A program made the translations under genes and the position numbers. From Bradyrhizobium sp. dw_411 (GTDB taxonomy: Bacteria > Pseudomonadota > Alphaproteobacteria > Rhizobiales > Xanthobacteraceae): a DNA stretch of 64,000 nucleotides. The notes beneath the pieces are model-generated. The model worked only from the letters and a program-made list of their open reading frames with translations, was not told the origin of the DNA and searched no databases. The DNA is taken from NCBI RefSeq assembly GCF_018449695.1, contig NZ_JAAVUY010000013.1, positions 160,739 through 224,738 of the forward strand, given 5' to 3'. Of this stretch, positions 18,931-28,427 are shown one piece after another; the stretch's first letter is position 1, and each line of letters starts with the position of its first letter.

Positions 18931-19770
18931 CTATCCGGCGGCCGTTTCTTCGGGCCAACTCGCGACTACGGCATCCAGAAGCGCGCCGTAGATTCCGCCC
19001 ATGCCGTGGCAGGTCAGGACGTGTCCGCCCTCCTTTTTCGTCTGATAGTACGGCATGCCCCAAAGCCTGACACCGGCGATCCCCGGTTTGTCGCCGTCGG
19101 TCTTCAGATAGATCCTCCACACCGCGCCTCCGCTGGTTCCTCCGTAGTTTCCAGGCAGCGTGAAGTCCGGATAGTCGGTCGGCATGAAGTCGAAAAGATC
19201 GAAACCGCCAACGCGACGCTCGCCCGAAACCGTGCCGTTCGAGAATAACGCTTCGAATCCTTTTCTGCGCTCTCGAGGTCGCTCCGCCGGCAGATCCTTC
19301 GTGCGCTCGTCGATCATGCCGACGACCGCATCCGTAAAGTCCGGAGCCGGGACTGCTTCAGACGCATCAGACCGATGCTTAAGAAGATTGTAGAACGAGC
19401 CTATCGCATCGAACCAGCCGACAGTATCGGTCGCGAGTCGCAGGAAACCTAGATCCGGCCCGTCAGGTCCGAAGGCATTGCCGCGCAGCACCATCTTTGT
19501 CGCATTGGCCATCTCGATGGTACGCTTGCGATAGTGTGTGGATTGACCGCGATACTCGACGATCCCGACCTCGCCCTGTTCGGGAAGGTTGGCCAAGACG
19601 TGCGCCGCCGTCAGGATCCCGCGCACCTTGCCGACCGAGACAAGCGTGCCGGAGCCTGCGCCGACCGCGTCCTCGACACGGTCGTGCGTCTCGAGCTTGG
19701 CAAATCCTATCGAATAGACCGCCATGGCGTCGGTCACGCCAGCTGTCGGAATGATTACCGTGCGAGGCAT
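18931..19770 (-). CDS. Trypsin-like serine protease domain protein
   Basis: A 279-residue protein. The chymotrypsin-fold triad is visible: His in RGILTAAHVLANL, Asp in PDLGFLRLAT and Ser in NYGGTSGGAVWRI. There is no N-terminal signal peptide or PDZ domain, so this appears to be a cytoplasmic stand-alone protease. AAGGG precedes the ATG. It is the last gene of a leftward run that starts at the amine oxidase (27526), 177 bases after the DyP gene. Cytoplasmic trypsin-like proteases in islands often process a neighbouring effector. Here that is only a possibility. Confidence 0.8.
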   Translation of the reverse strand: MPRTVIIPTAGVTDAMAVYSIGFAKLETHDRVEDAVGAGSGTLVSVGKVRGILTAAHVLANLPEQGEVGIVEYRGQSTHYRKRTIEMANATKMVLRGNAFGPDGPDLGFLRLATDTVGWFDAIGSFYNLLKHRSDASEAVPAPDFTDAVVGMIDERTKDLPAERPRERRKGFEALFSNGTVSGERRVGGFDLFDFMPTDYPDFTLPGNYGGTSGGAVWRIYLKTDGDKPGIAGVRLWGMPYYQTKKEGGHVLTCHGMGGIYGALLDAVVASWPEETAAG

Positions 19771-19947
19771 CGCGTTCCCTTCGTGTCAGTCGAACTCACC
19801 GGGCAGTACGGGCGGCGTCATCGCGCGCTACCTCCGCCGTGGAGATCAGAGCTCAATCAACCAAAGTGCCCATCCAAGTTCCACCTGCCTCGCGTCGACA
19901 AAATTACGGCCCACGAAGCGTCATGGCGGCAACGAGATCGGCCGCCG

Positions 19948-21489
19948 TCAGACGATTGCGGGTGAAGGGGCGAACAGGGACTTCAGAGTTTTGATGCCAG
20001 GTGCGAAAAAATACCCTGCTCCCGTTGCGCGAACGAACTGTCCGACAAGTGTTAGGCTCTTCGTCTGTGCGCCGATAACCGCAGCCAGGTTTCGACCGTC
20101 TGGTGGCGACGGCCCGATGACTGGATCGATCCCGCCTGGGATGGGACGAAGCGGGTCCTTCACCCATTCCGACATCAACCGGTAGAAGGCGTGTTGAATC
20201 GAGGTCTGATAGCTCATAAACATCAGCCCGCGATCAGCACCGTCCTCCACGCCCGTCCAGTCGGGTCCGAACGGTACACCGCGACGAAGCATCTGGCTGC
20301 TGAGCGTGCTGCCTACGCCCCCGAAATCGTGACTCTGATCTCGCGGGTTCACCTTCCTGATGTGTCCGAAGAATGGACATGCACTACCCAACGGATCGGC
20401 AGCAGCCCCCGGAAACGGGTGGCTGCCGTCAGCGTCGGTCAACGTCGTCGGGGCGATGGGCGAGACGAATCTAAAGCCGTTCTTCTTGTAGAAGTCAGAT
20501 GAGATAGCAGGATCTTCTCGATCCGGAGAAAGTGAGACCGGCGTGCCGTCCTTCCATCGCCCGACGCAACGAGCCGCCGCCTTCTCCGGCGACCATGCGA
20601 CGCCCGAGGCCGTCGAGAATTGCTGGGCAAGATCCGCCATCGCTTTCCAGAACAACCCCACGTCTTGGCTCAAGCGTCGGACCACGAGAAGCGAGCCATT
20701 GCGTAGGAACGGGTCGCCGCCAACGATGTCGCCAGCATGCTGCATGTCGTCGGGGTTGAGGCCCGGATAGCCGAAGACGAATTGCCCCGGCCAAGTGAGT
20801 CGCTGCCCCGGTCGAGACCAAAGTAGACTCTGAGGATCCGCGCCACCATATGCCCTCGGCGTCAGGTAGGTCTCATCGTCCATCATTCCCCGAACACCAG
20901 GCTGGGAAATTCCGTCAACGAACCCGAAATGCTCCGCTTCGCGGGCTATGCGGCGGCCGCACTCGTTGAGCACGACGGTCACCGAGGCCCCGAGCAGAGC
21001 GAGATAGCGAGCAGCGGTCGCAAGGACCTGATGCTCGTCCGCCGAGGCGATGAGGATCAGAACGTCCGGCTCGCGCTCTGGTGTATCGCCGAAATGCCAG
21101 CCTTGCGGCCTTCCCTTGTCGTCGACCGCATCTCCCAATGCCGTCGCGCTGCCGCCAGGGCCCATGTGGAAGATCGGGTCTAGGACCTTGCCGGGATCGG
21201 CTTCCAATTTTGCAAGCCCGCCCCCGGACAAGGCCATGGCGACGTTCGGCACGGTCGTCGCAACCGGCACCTTCCCGGCCAACGCGGCGATGCGCCGCTG
21301 CGCTTTGGCATCGGAAGACGAACGCACTGGCGTGACATCAACTGCTATCGTCCGCAACGCCGTCTTTGCTGCATCGAGCGCCTCCGGCGTCACCCTTATT
21401 CCGAGCAGAAGTTCGTAGGCTCTGCCAAAGCCGGTCAGGATATGACCTTGGATGTCATCCGCGTCGAGGCGTGGTTCCTGGATGGTCAT
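19948..21489 (-). CDS. DyP-type heme peroxidase
   Basis: A 513-residue peroxidase. The distal signature HFGFVDGISQPGV (GxxDG) is present. The proximal region reads FFGHIRKVNPRDQSHDFGG, where the His is the likely heme ligand, followed by RRGVPFG and the closing MFMSYQTSIQHAF. It is longer than the short bacterial DyPs, resembling the fungal/class C-like forms. There is no Tat or Sec signal. It is co-translated with the preceding gene (ATGA at 21486-21489). With two flavin oxidases upstream in the same run, it probably uses or removes the H2O2 they make. Confidence 0.88.
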   Translation of the reverse strand: MTIQEPRLDADDIQGHILTGFGRAYELLLGIRVTPEALDAAKTALRTIAVDVTPVRSSSDAKAQRRIAALAGKVPVATTVPNVAMALSGGGLAKLEADPGKVLDPIFHMGPGGSATALGDAVDDKGRPQGWHFGDTPEREPDVLILIASADEHQVLATAARYLALLGASVTVVLNECGRRIAREAEHFGFVDGISQPGVRGMMDDETYLTPRAYGGADPQSLLWSRPGQRLTWPGQFVFGYPGLNPDDMQHAGDIVGGDPFLRNGSLLVVRRLSQDVGLFWKAMADLAQQFSTASGVAWSPEKAAARCVGRWKDGTPVSLSPDREDPAISSDFYKKNGFRFVSPIAPTTLTDADGSHPFPGAAADPLGSACPFFGHIRKVNPRDQSHDFGGVGSTLSSQMLRRGVPFGPDWTGVEDGADRGLMFMSYQTSIQHAFYRLMSEWVKDPLRPIPGGIDPVIGPSPPDGRNLAAVIGAQTKSLTLVGQFVRATGAGYFFAPGIKTLKSLFAPSPAIV

Positions 21490-23087
21490 TGAAACTTGGC
21501 GCGGCTCGACGCGATCGGCGGCGGCGGTATGACCTCGTTGCCCACGGGGGCAGTCGACGCCTTGTCTTCCGTCGCCTTCGACACGAACACGGTATCCGAA
21601 TCAAGTTTCACGTCAAAGGTGCTGATGTGCCCCGTGAGGAGCGCCGCTGGCCCGACAAGAGGGACTTCTTGCAGCCAGTCGTCCGGCTTCGCCTTCTCGC
21701 AGGACGCAACCTCTTCAGGATCGAACGTGCCGAAGAAGCCTGAACTGGTCGGGTTGCGGCAGACGAGATTCGGTTTGCATCCATGGGGGGCCTTGTTGGC
21801 GCCGCCGTTCTTGACATCGGCATAGAGCGACATGGTTATCTTGCGCGCCACCTGACCTGCACGCTCAAGCAGCCTATTGTCGATGTAGCAGTCTCCGAGC
21901 GTCCAATCGGCGCCCGCCGGAGCCTCAAGCTTCATATGAAGCTTGCGTGGATGCGCCGCATCCGCTGCGTCGCCTCGCGAAATGGTCAGCACGTCCGCCT
22001 CGGCCACAGGCACACGACCTGTCGGTGTTTGACGCTGAAGCGTCGAAAGATCGATCGACGCAATGTAAAGTCCTATTGGGTCGGTCAGCGACACGCGGTT
22101 TCCCGCAGCTACCTGGAGGCCGACCAGCTCGCCGATCGTTGGGTCGCTGCTTCGATTGATGCCGCCGTATCCTGCGCACGCAATGCGAGTCAGTGCCGGA
22201 TCGTCGTCCAAATCCGGGCGCGGTCCATCGATGTCCGACTGCCAAACGATCGAAGCGCGGGCTGCTAGATCAATCTCCGCACCGAGGGTGTTCGCCCAAT
22301 GCGTGAGATGCACGGCGCCATGGGTCGAGTTCCACTTGTTGTATTGGTTGTAGTCGCCTTTGGCGGCAAACTTCAGCCACCTCGCGGCACCGTTGGCGTT
22401 TTCGCCGTAGACCACCGCATCACTGGGATAGAAAATGTCGTCCCTCTGAACGTTATCGCCTACCAACTTCTTGTAGAGGCCGAACACGAGATCCGGCTCC
22501 TTGTCGGCGAGATAGGTCCAGTATTCCGGCGGTTCGGCGGTGAATGATAGGCGGACAAGCTTGCCTCGAGTATCTCGGTCGGCGTGCCACTCGCAATATT
22601 CGTCTTGTTGCCGATAACACATCGTGATCTCGGCGCCCGTACCGGAACCCAGCCGCGCCCGGCGGGCAAGTTTCTGTTGAGCCACAGGCAGAAGGCTAAC
22701 GAGGTGCGCGGGGATTCTCTTGAGCTGCGGCTGCCCCTTTCCGTCCGGATACCAGAAGAAAAGATATTCGACGACCGTTTCCGCGGTCGCCTCGGCAAGT
22801 GCCTGCTTAGCCGGAGTCGGATCTCCCAGTACCTTATGCCAGCGATCAAGCGCTCGAGGAAATCCGTTCCAAGGAATCGGTGCCGTTGCGTCTCCATGAT
22901 CCTTGCGACCGTCGAAATAGTTTGGACTCTTGTCGAACGCGCCCGGCACGTGTTTGCCGTGATCCTCATGACCTTGGAGGTTTTGCATCAGATAGTCGTT
23001 CCAGGCCTGCGCGAGATCCTGCGGCGTCGTGTTCTTGGCGTCCTTAAAATCGATAGCACCGATGTCGGCCGGCGTGCGAAGTAGCAT
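21486..23087 (-). CDS. Unrecognised 533-residue protein coupled to DyP peroxidase
   Basis: I do not recognise this family. The start at 23087 is chosen because GGAGG lies 8 bases upstream. TTG 23102 is a weaker option. It is a soluble protein with many Trp, Tyr and Asp residues, a Cys/His stretch (CYRQQDEYCEWHADRD) and a C-terminal cysteine group (LGDCYID, HGCKPNLVCRN, ASCEKA). Segments such as DPTIGELVGLQVAAGNRVSL followed by DPIGLYI look like a conserved core. The stop overlaps the DyP start by four bases, implying equal amounts and a shared pathway. It might be a substrate, cofactor-bearing oxidase or partner of the peroxidase. Confidence 0.6.
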   Translation of the reverse strand: MLLRTPADIGAIDFKDAKNTTPQDLAQAWNDYLMQNLQGHEDHGKHVPGAFDKSPNYFDGRKDHGDATAPIPWNGFPRALDRWHKVLGDPTPAKQALAEATAETVVEYLFFWYPDGKGQPQLKRIPAHLVSLLPVAQQKLARRARLGSGTGAEITMCYRQQDEYCEWHADRDTRGKLVRLSFTAEPPEYWTYLADKEPDLVFGLYKKLVGDNVQRDDIFYPSDAVVYGENANGAARWLKFAAKGDYNQYNKWNSTHGAVHLTHWANTLGAEIDLAARASIVWQSDIDGPRPDLDDDPALTRIACAGYGGINRSSDPTIGELVGLQVAAGNRVSLTDPIGLYIASIDLSTLQRQTPTGRVPVAEADVLTISRGDAADAAHPRKLHMKLEAPAGADWTLGDCYIDNRLLERAGQVARKITMSLYADVKNGGANKAPHGCKPNLVCRNPTSSGFFGTFDPEEVASCEKAKPDDWLQEVPLVGPAALLTGHISTFDVKLDSDTVFVSKATEDKASTAPVGNEVIPPPPIASSRAKFQ

Positions 23088-23381
23088 CACAAATTCCTCC
23101 AAAGCGCGAAGACGGCTCGCGGATTCAGTTGGCTTGCTGGATGTGTCTCAAACGGGCCCACACGGTTCGCGGCCATACAGGTATGAACAATCGCGAAACA
23201 GTAGGCCATTAAACGCAGTGGTTGTGAAGGCCGCCGAACATCAGTTTTCACGGTGCTCGGTGGTGGACAGGCGATGAAATCGTCAGCGACCGTCAGTCCG
23301 TGTCGCCGACGCGATCAAAATTCTCGCGCCCGCAAAAGGCTTGCTACGTCGAGGCTCTGGAAACAACGCCGGCCCGCAAAC

Positions 23382-24791
23382 TCAGGGCTGTTTCGGACAC
23401 GGCCATCGGCCGTAGCATTTTCCCTTGATCTCGTTGCTGCCGCAGCAGATCTCGACGTGATTGGAGCATCGGCTTCCCGAGCTGCACTGCTTGCTCATTC
23501 GGGCATTCGGAGCCGGCGAATACGGTGGAGCAGTGCTTGCCCCCATCCCCATCGTGTCGATCTCTACGACCGTGCCGATGCGCAGGAAGATCCGCTGCTC
23601 CCTTTCACCCTTGTTCACCGTGACGTTCTTGTTCTCCAGCGTCCAGCGCTCGTTCGCATCGTCTGCAGGAACGAGCACCGAAGTGTCCGGACCAGTCGTT
23701 TGGACGCTCCCTTCGAACTCGACCCACTCAGAATCGCGAAAATCGACAGGCACTTGGTTTAGATCGGTCATGCATGCTTCTCCCAGTCGCGGAAATGCGA
23801 CCCACAACAACTTCGCGGCCACCGGCAGACTGGTGGCCAGAATGGCGGCGACCAGTCCTGCGCAGAGGAGAACGCGGACCGGCGGATAGAGGATATCGAA
23901 AAGGTCGACCCCGAGATAATAGGTCTCGGTAGCCCGTTCGGAAGGGAATAGCCGCGCGACGGCCGCCGCATCGCCCGCAGCGGCCATGGCGACCGCTGGA
24001 GACGCCGCGCCGACTTCCGCATCGGCTTCGCCCTGAAGAGGCTCGTCGGTCGGGTGCGGGTTCGCATAACCGTCGAGCAGCTTCAGCCGCTCGTCCAGAA
24101 CCTTTCTGCTCTCTTCGTCGAGCAGTCCGCGATTCTCATCGGCGAAGCCATAGATCGTCTTCGCCAGATCCGACTGGGGAACGGCCTGCCCGTGCCGTTC
24201 GATTGTCCGTACCAGAACCAGCGCCGCGTCCTCGCGAGCCAGGCCGCCGCTCTTGCGGATGGCATGAGCAAGTATGGGAGGACAGAAGTAGTTGTAGATG
24301 ACGTGAAGCGTCAGGTAGAGCGCGTACCCAGCAATCTCGATGCGGATCGTGTCGATCGCCGAGAAATGTCTGCAGAACAGATCGAAGTTGAAAACGTGCC
24401 TGTTGACCCAGATCGCCCAACGAGTCTCTTCGTCGACCCCCTGAGTGACGTAGAAAAGTGCGTAGGAGAGAAAGACGATCGTCAGCGGGATCTTGGTGCT
24501 CTTGAAGAACGGCTCCAAGGCTGTCCATCTTGGAACGTGGAGCCTTGCAAGCCATGCGACATCTGGATATCGCGCGACGATCAGTTCAAATGCGTAGAAC
24601 AGGAGTGCGATCGCGATGGAAGCGACGGCGGCGATCCAATAGTGCAGGACGGGATCGCCGCGTTGACCCCAGACAAAGGCCCATCGAAGTGCTTCCGCGC
24701 ACGATAGGACAGGAAGCACGATCGCCAACCAAATCCCAAACCTTTCCAGGTGTGTTGAGGCGACAGTCTTTTCGGAACCACTTTCGGTCAT
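23382..24791 (-). CDS. Multi-pass membrane protein with Cys-rich C terminus
   Basis: A 469-residue protein of unknown family. I see hydrophobic segments near residues 20-40, 50-70, 98-118, 150-170 and a strong one at ~305-330. The middle is a charged cytoplasmic region. The last ~140 residues (after FRDSEWVEFEGSVQTTG) look like an extracytoplasmic beta domain, ending with six or more cysteines (KQCSSGSRCSNHVEICCGSN). The ATG overlaps the stop of the flavin oxidase gene (ATGA), so it belongs to the same operon. A gap of ~294 bases follows before the DyP pair. Confidence 0.6.
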   Translation of the reverse strand: MTESGSEKTVASTHLERFGIWLAIVLPVLSCAEALRWAFVWGQRGDPVLHYWIAAVASIAIALLFYAFELIVARYPDVAWLARLHVPRWTALEPFFKSTKIPLTIVFLSYALFYVTQGVDEETRWAIWVNRHVFNFDLFCRHFSAIDTIRIEIAGYALYLTLHVIYNYFCPPILAHAIRKSGGLAREDAALVLVRTIERHGQAVPQSDLAKTIYGFADENRGLLDEESRKVLDERLKLLDGYANPHPTDEPLQGEADAEVGAASPAVAMAAAGDAAAVARLFPSERATETYYLGVDLFDILYPPVRVLLCAGLVAAILATSLPVAAKLLWVAFPRLGEACMTDLNQVPVDFRDSEWVEFEGSVQTTGPDTSVLVPADDANERWTLENKNVTVNKGEREQRIFLRIGTVVEIDTMGMGASTAPPYSPAPNARMSKQCSSGSRCSNHVEICCGSNEIKGKCYGRWPCPKQP

Positions 24792-25951
24792 TCGCCGCTA
24801 CCCCGGAGTCCCGACGCGAACTGCGAATACCTGTCCAACCGGAAGGCCTCGGGCGCCGTCACTTTCGGATCAAGGGCCATGTCGGCGACCATCGCACCGA
24901 TCGCGGTGGCGAATTTCGCGCCATGCCCGGAACAAGGCGAAGCCACGATGATGCGGCTATCGTCCGGAAGTCGGTCTATGATGAACTCTTCGCCCTTGTC
25001 GCCGCGCAGATCCGCTGCGAGCGTGTTCGTGTAGAGGCAGACGTCGCGGTCGACGATGCAACCCGCCGCGCCGGGGAGCAATTCGGCGAGTGTCGTTCCG
25101 ACCAACTCGAGTTCATCGTCGCTCGGCGGCGGTCCCCAGGCGTCGGCTCCGACCACCGGCCCGTGGTCGTGTTGCGCCGCCTTGACGCCTCGTCCCTCGA
25201 AATCAGGAAAGCCGTAGACCAAGCCCCGCGCGGCTTCGAGGATGAACACGGGAAACTCGCCGTAACGAACCGCGTCAGGCTGCGCCGGCGCGAACCATCC
25301 GATCGTCTGGCGCGTGATCTTCAGATGTCGGGCAAGTCCCGGAATTAGTCCGCCTATCCAAGGCCCGGCGGCGACGATGACCTTCTCCGCCAGGATATCC
25401 TCGCGCGGCGTCGAGATGCGGATACCGGCGGCCGTCGGGCGAATGCGGGCCGTGGCCCTGACGATGCGGTCTTCGAGGCCTTCGCGGAAAGCCCGGAGCG
25501 CGGCTTCCGCCAACAGGATGCCGCCGCTTTCCTGCACGACCACGTCCCAATCCGTGGGCAACCGGAATGCAGGAAACGCGGCATTGGCTTCGGCTCCGGT
25601 CGTAGGCCCGGTGCCGCCACCCTTGAGCGCTGCGGCAGCGCGGGATTCGGCGACCAGTTTCGATCTCGGCGGTCCCGCTTCGAGGACTTGGCTAGGCAGG
25701 AGCACCGTCCGCCCCGTGGCGGATTCCAGCATCCGCCAACCCTTGAAGGCCTCGTCGCTCAAGTCGGTATAGGCCTTGCTCTCGAAATTGAAACGCCGGT
25801 AGACGCGGCAAGAGCCGTGCGATGAACCTCGCGGGCCGCCCAAGTCCAACGGGTCAAACCCGATCACGTCGGCTCCTCTGCGCGAGAGCGAATGGAGCGC
25901 TGCGCTTCCCATGAGACCTAGTCCTACCACGGCAATCTCGCACAAACGCAT
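24788..25951 (-). CDS. FAD-dependent oxidase, sarcosine/N-methyltryptophan oxidase-like
   Basis: A 387-residue DAO-family flavoenzyme. The N-terminal dinucleotide motif is AVVGLGLMGSAALHSLSRRG, with the family's HGSCRVYRR. Near the C terminus SPCSGHGAKFA matches the cysteine that holds FAD covalently in SolA/monomeric sarcosine oxidase (C-S/G-GHGFK). Such enzymes oxidise N-methyl amino acids and yield H2O2. GGGAG is 7 bases before the ATG. It is 30 bases downstream of the amine oxidase and overlaps the membrane-protein gene. Confidence 0.85.
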   Translation of the reverse strand: MRLCEIAVVGLGLMGSAALHSLSRRGADVIGFDPLDLGGPRGSSHGSCRVYRRFNFESKAYTDLSDEAFKGWRMLESATGRTVLLPSQVLEAGPPRSKLVAESRAAAALKGGGTGPTTGAEANAAFPAFRLPTDWDVVVQESGGILLAEAALRAFREGLEDRIVRATARIRPTAAGIRISTPREDILAEKVIVAAGPWIGGLIPGLARHLKITRQTIGWFAPAQPDAVRYGEFPVFILEAARGLVYGFPDFEGRGVKAAQHDHGPVVGADAWGPPPSDDELELVGTTLAELLPGAAGCIVDRDVCLYTNTLAADLRGDKGEEFIIDRLPDDSRIIVASPCSGHGAKFATAIGAMVADMALDPKVTAPEAFRLDRYSQFASGLRGSGE

Positions 25952-25981
25952 CGCAATGCTCCCACCGGCAGTATCCGCCGA

Positions 25982-27526
25982 TCAAATGAGGCCCTCGTTG
26001 CGAATGATGGCCGATGCAGCCGTCAGTCCTGACTGCAGCGCGCCTTCCATGTAACCGAAGAAAGGGAGACAACAGTGTTCGCCCGCGAACACCAGGCGGT
26101 CGTGAAATGGCCGATTGAGAAACGGCCCGATCCGCTTGACCTCGCCGGGCGCCGGACAGGAATAGCCGGCCTTCGTCCACCTTTCGCCGGGCCAGGAGAC
26201 GAACTTCGGCTCGGCGGCCAGATTATCTGAATAGCCCGAGAAGAGCTTGTCCAGTTCGCGAGCGTAATAAGCATTCAGTTGACGTTCGTCCGACTTGGCA
26301 AGGAGTTCGATCGCGGCTTCCGCGGCATGCCCTCCCGCGAACAGGCTGAGTTCCACCGTCTGATCCGGCATCTGAATCTGGTTGTCCGTGCCGTCCCACG
26401 TCAATCCGATCGTCTCGGAGGTGCCATTCGGAGATTGACCGGCGCCGAACCAGAAGCGGCCTTTGAGTTCGCTCAAATATTTGACGGCGACGCCCATCGA
26501 GACGCGATACTCGGGCGCAATGGGTGGATTAATCCTGATCTCTCCGGGAGACGACGTGGTCGCCCACAGGCTCGGTGGAACGGCGAATACGACATAGTCG
26601 AAGTCAGTTTCCTTTCCGGCCGCGTTCGTGAGGACGACCTTGTCAGCGCGGATGTCCACCGATGTGATCGGCGTTCCCGTCGATATCTCGCCACCGGCCG
26701 CGATGATGCTCTCCGCCAGCTTCGTCGCTAAAGTTTGGTTGCCCTGTTCGCACTTCACCGTCTCGGACTGGGTGAAGTAGTCATCGGGCTTTCCATGAAT
26801 TCCACCCCCACGAACCGCGGCAAGGTTGGCCAACAAGCTCTGCCGCTCGGTTGGCGCGCCGTTCGTATTGACGAACTGAGTCTCCAGCGCCCGTCTCGCG
26901 AGATCGCTGCAATCCTGCAGTTTTATCCACGTCGCCAAGCTCGTGTTGTCGAGACTTTCCGCATCGGGAGCATCCCAGCATTTGTATGGGTCCGACAACC
27001 TCCTTGCTTCCGCGCACATGTTCGCGATCGCAGGCTCCATCTCGTCGTAGACTTGCTTCGTTTCCTTGGCCGACAACAGCCGCCCGTCCAAAGACAACGG
27101 CATATCCAGATCTAGGGACGAGAACGCATCCTCGGTCGTCAGCACGGTCAATCCTAGATCGAACTCCTTCGCCAGCATCAGCCAAGTGGGATGGTTGTAT
27201 CCGATCAGTTCCGCGCCGGCTTCGATCGCGCGATGCGACGACGCATGGAATTGCGTCCACACGCGACCGCCCACGCGATCCCGCGCCTCGAAAACGTGGA
27301 CTGCGCACGTCCGCGACAAATTATGACCGGCCATCAGGCCCGCGAAGCCTGCACCGACGACGGCGACGCGTGTCTTCTTATTGGCCCGCGCCGGCGCGAA
27401 CATGATTTCCGTGTCGAATTTCTGCGAGAAGTTGGCGATGCGGTTCTGAAGGTCCCGTTGTCGCTGGACCGCCGGCGCCCTCGTCCCGAAACGCTGGTCG
27501 AGCCGCGCGTAGAGCGAGCGGGCCAT
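25982..27526 (-). CDS. Flavin-containing amine oxidase
   Basis: A 514-residue protein of the monoamine/L-amino-acid oxidase family. Rossmann motif AVVGAGFAGLMAGHNL, then EARDRVGGRVWTQF. The C-terminal FAD-binding block is VFAGEHCCLPFFGYMEGALQSG. The aromatic-cage and substrate residues cannot be assigned with confidence. It makes an aldehyde or keto acid plus H2O2 from an amine. There are ~40 residues before the Rossmann motif, without a signal peptide. It is the first gene of the leftward run and its promoter should lie in 27527-27846. Confidence 0.88.
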   Translation of the reverse strand: MARSLYARLDQRFGTRAPAVQRQRDLQNRIANFSQKFDTEIMFAPARANKKTRVAVVGAGFAGLMAGHNLSRTCAVHVFEARDRVGGRVWTQFHASSHRAIEAGAELIGYNHPTWLMLAKEFDLGLTVLTTEDAFSSLDLDMPLSLDGRLLSAKETKQVYDEMEPAIANMCAEARRLSDPYKCWDAPDAESLDNTSLATWIKLQDCSDLARRALETQFVNTNGAPTERQSLLANLAAVRGGGIHGKPDDYFTQSETVKCEQGNQTLATKLAESIIAAGGEISTGTPITSVDIRADKVVLTNAAGKETDFDYVVFAVPPSLWATTSSPGEIRINPPIAPEYRVSMGVAVKYLSELKGRFWFGAGQSPNGTSETIGLTWDGTDNQIQMPDQTVELSLFAGGHAAEAAIELLAKSDERQLNAYYARELDKLFSGYSDNLAAEPKFVSWPGERWTKAGYSCPAPGEVKRIGPFLNRPFHDRLVFAGEHCCLPFFGYMEGALQSGLTAASAIIRNEGLI

Positions 27527-27846
27527 GATGGTTATCCGCCGAGAAGGGGACGGCGCGTTACTTTGCCGTTGAGATCGCCTAGATCGGCCGCAAAGCGCGT
27601 CTTGAACATACCAACGTCCTCCCGAGTAATCCCCAAGACGAAATCAAAAGTAATCTAGAGGTGTTGTCAATGGCGCCTGCAACTGGGTGAGGCATCTCAC
27701 GAGGAACATGGCGAGGACGATACCTCCAACGTTACGCGATCCTCCGCCAGCAAGTGAACGCGGTTTGCAGGAATCGTCCGGCGTGAGTTTGACATGCATC
27801 GCCCTCGCTTTGACGACCTTGCCCGCTCAAACCCGTGATCTTCGAT
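27527..27846. other. Intergenic region, no gene recognised
   Basis: These 320 bases lie between the start of the amine oxidase gene and the 3' end of the exported protein at 27847. Short frames have no domain. It should contain the amine-oxidase promoter. No clear repeat or terminator stem was seen. Confidence 0.5.
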
Positions 27847-28383
27847 TCATGGCATTATCTTCTCGATCGCCTTCCGAACCGTGTCGACATCCTCCTTCAG
27901 CGCCGTCGGCCTTCCCGGCACAAATCCGAGGCCCACGAAGCTGCCTGCGTTCGGTGTTCCGCCCTCATAGTCGTGAGACACCCACGCGATGGCGGACGCA
28001 CGCATCCAGACCGTCTGTCCTGTCATCAAAGTGAACTGCGCGAACTGATCACGGCCTGCAAGCTTGAGAACGTCATCGGTGGATTCCTTCACCGGCATCA
28101 GGTTTGCAAAGATGCCGAGCACTTGGGTGACCGGCTTTTTCGGGCCGTTCGCTTCGATCTGCGCCGGCAACGGAAAGAATATCTGCAGTGACAGGCGGGC
28201 TACTTCGGCGCTGACCGGAAACTCGTTGGGCGGCAGCGACGTGACCGCCGTGATCCGCCTGGCGTCGAAGAAGACCGGCGTTCCCGTGAACGGCGTAAGC
28301 TGCGACAAGGGAGAGCCTGCGAACGCTGGAGCGCATGAGAGAGACACGAAATAAGTCAAGACGGCTGCAATTACCCTGATCAT
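27847..28383 (-). CDS. Hypothetical exported protein
   Basis: A 178-residue protein with a clear signal peptide (MIRVIAAVLTYFVSLSCAPAFA). The mature part is neutral and beta-like (TPVFFDARRITAVTSLPPNEF, LMTGQTVWMRASAIAWV). I do not recognise the family. The pattern of a strand-rich module beginning with a residue-binding loop recalls small periplasmic adaptor or immunity-like proteins, but this is weak. GGAGG is 7 bases upstream of the ATG. It follows the S1/P1 nuclease gene by 44 bases in the same direction and is probably cotranscribed. Confidence 0.6.
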   Translation of the reverse strand: MIRVIAAVLTYFVSLSCAPAFAGSPLSQLTPFTGTPVFFDARRITAVTSLPPNEFPVSAEVARLSLQIFFPLPAQIEANGPKKPVTQVLGIFANLMPVKESTDDVLKLAGRDQFAQFTLMTGQTVWMRASAIAWVSHDYEGGTPNAGSFVGLGFVPGRPTALKEDVDTVRKAIEKIMP

Positions 28384-28427
28384 CGATGGTCCTCCGAAAT
28401 CTCTGTTTGCCGGACATTGCCGGGTAA

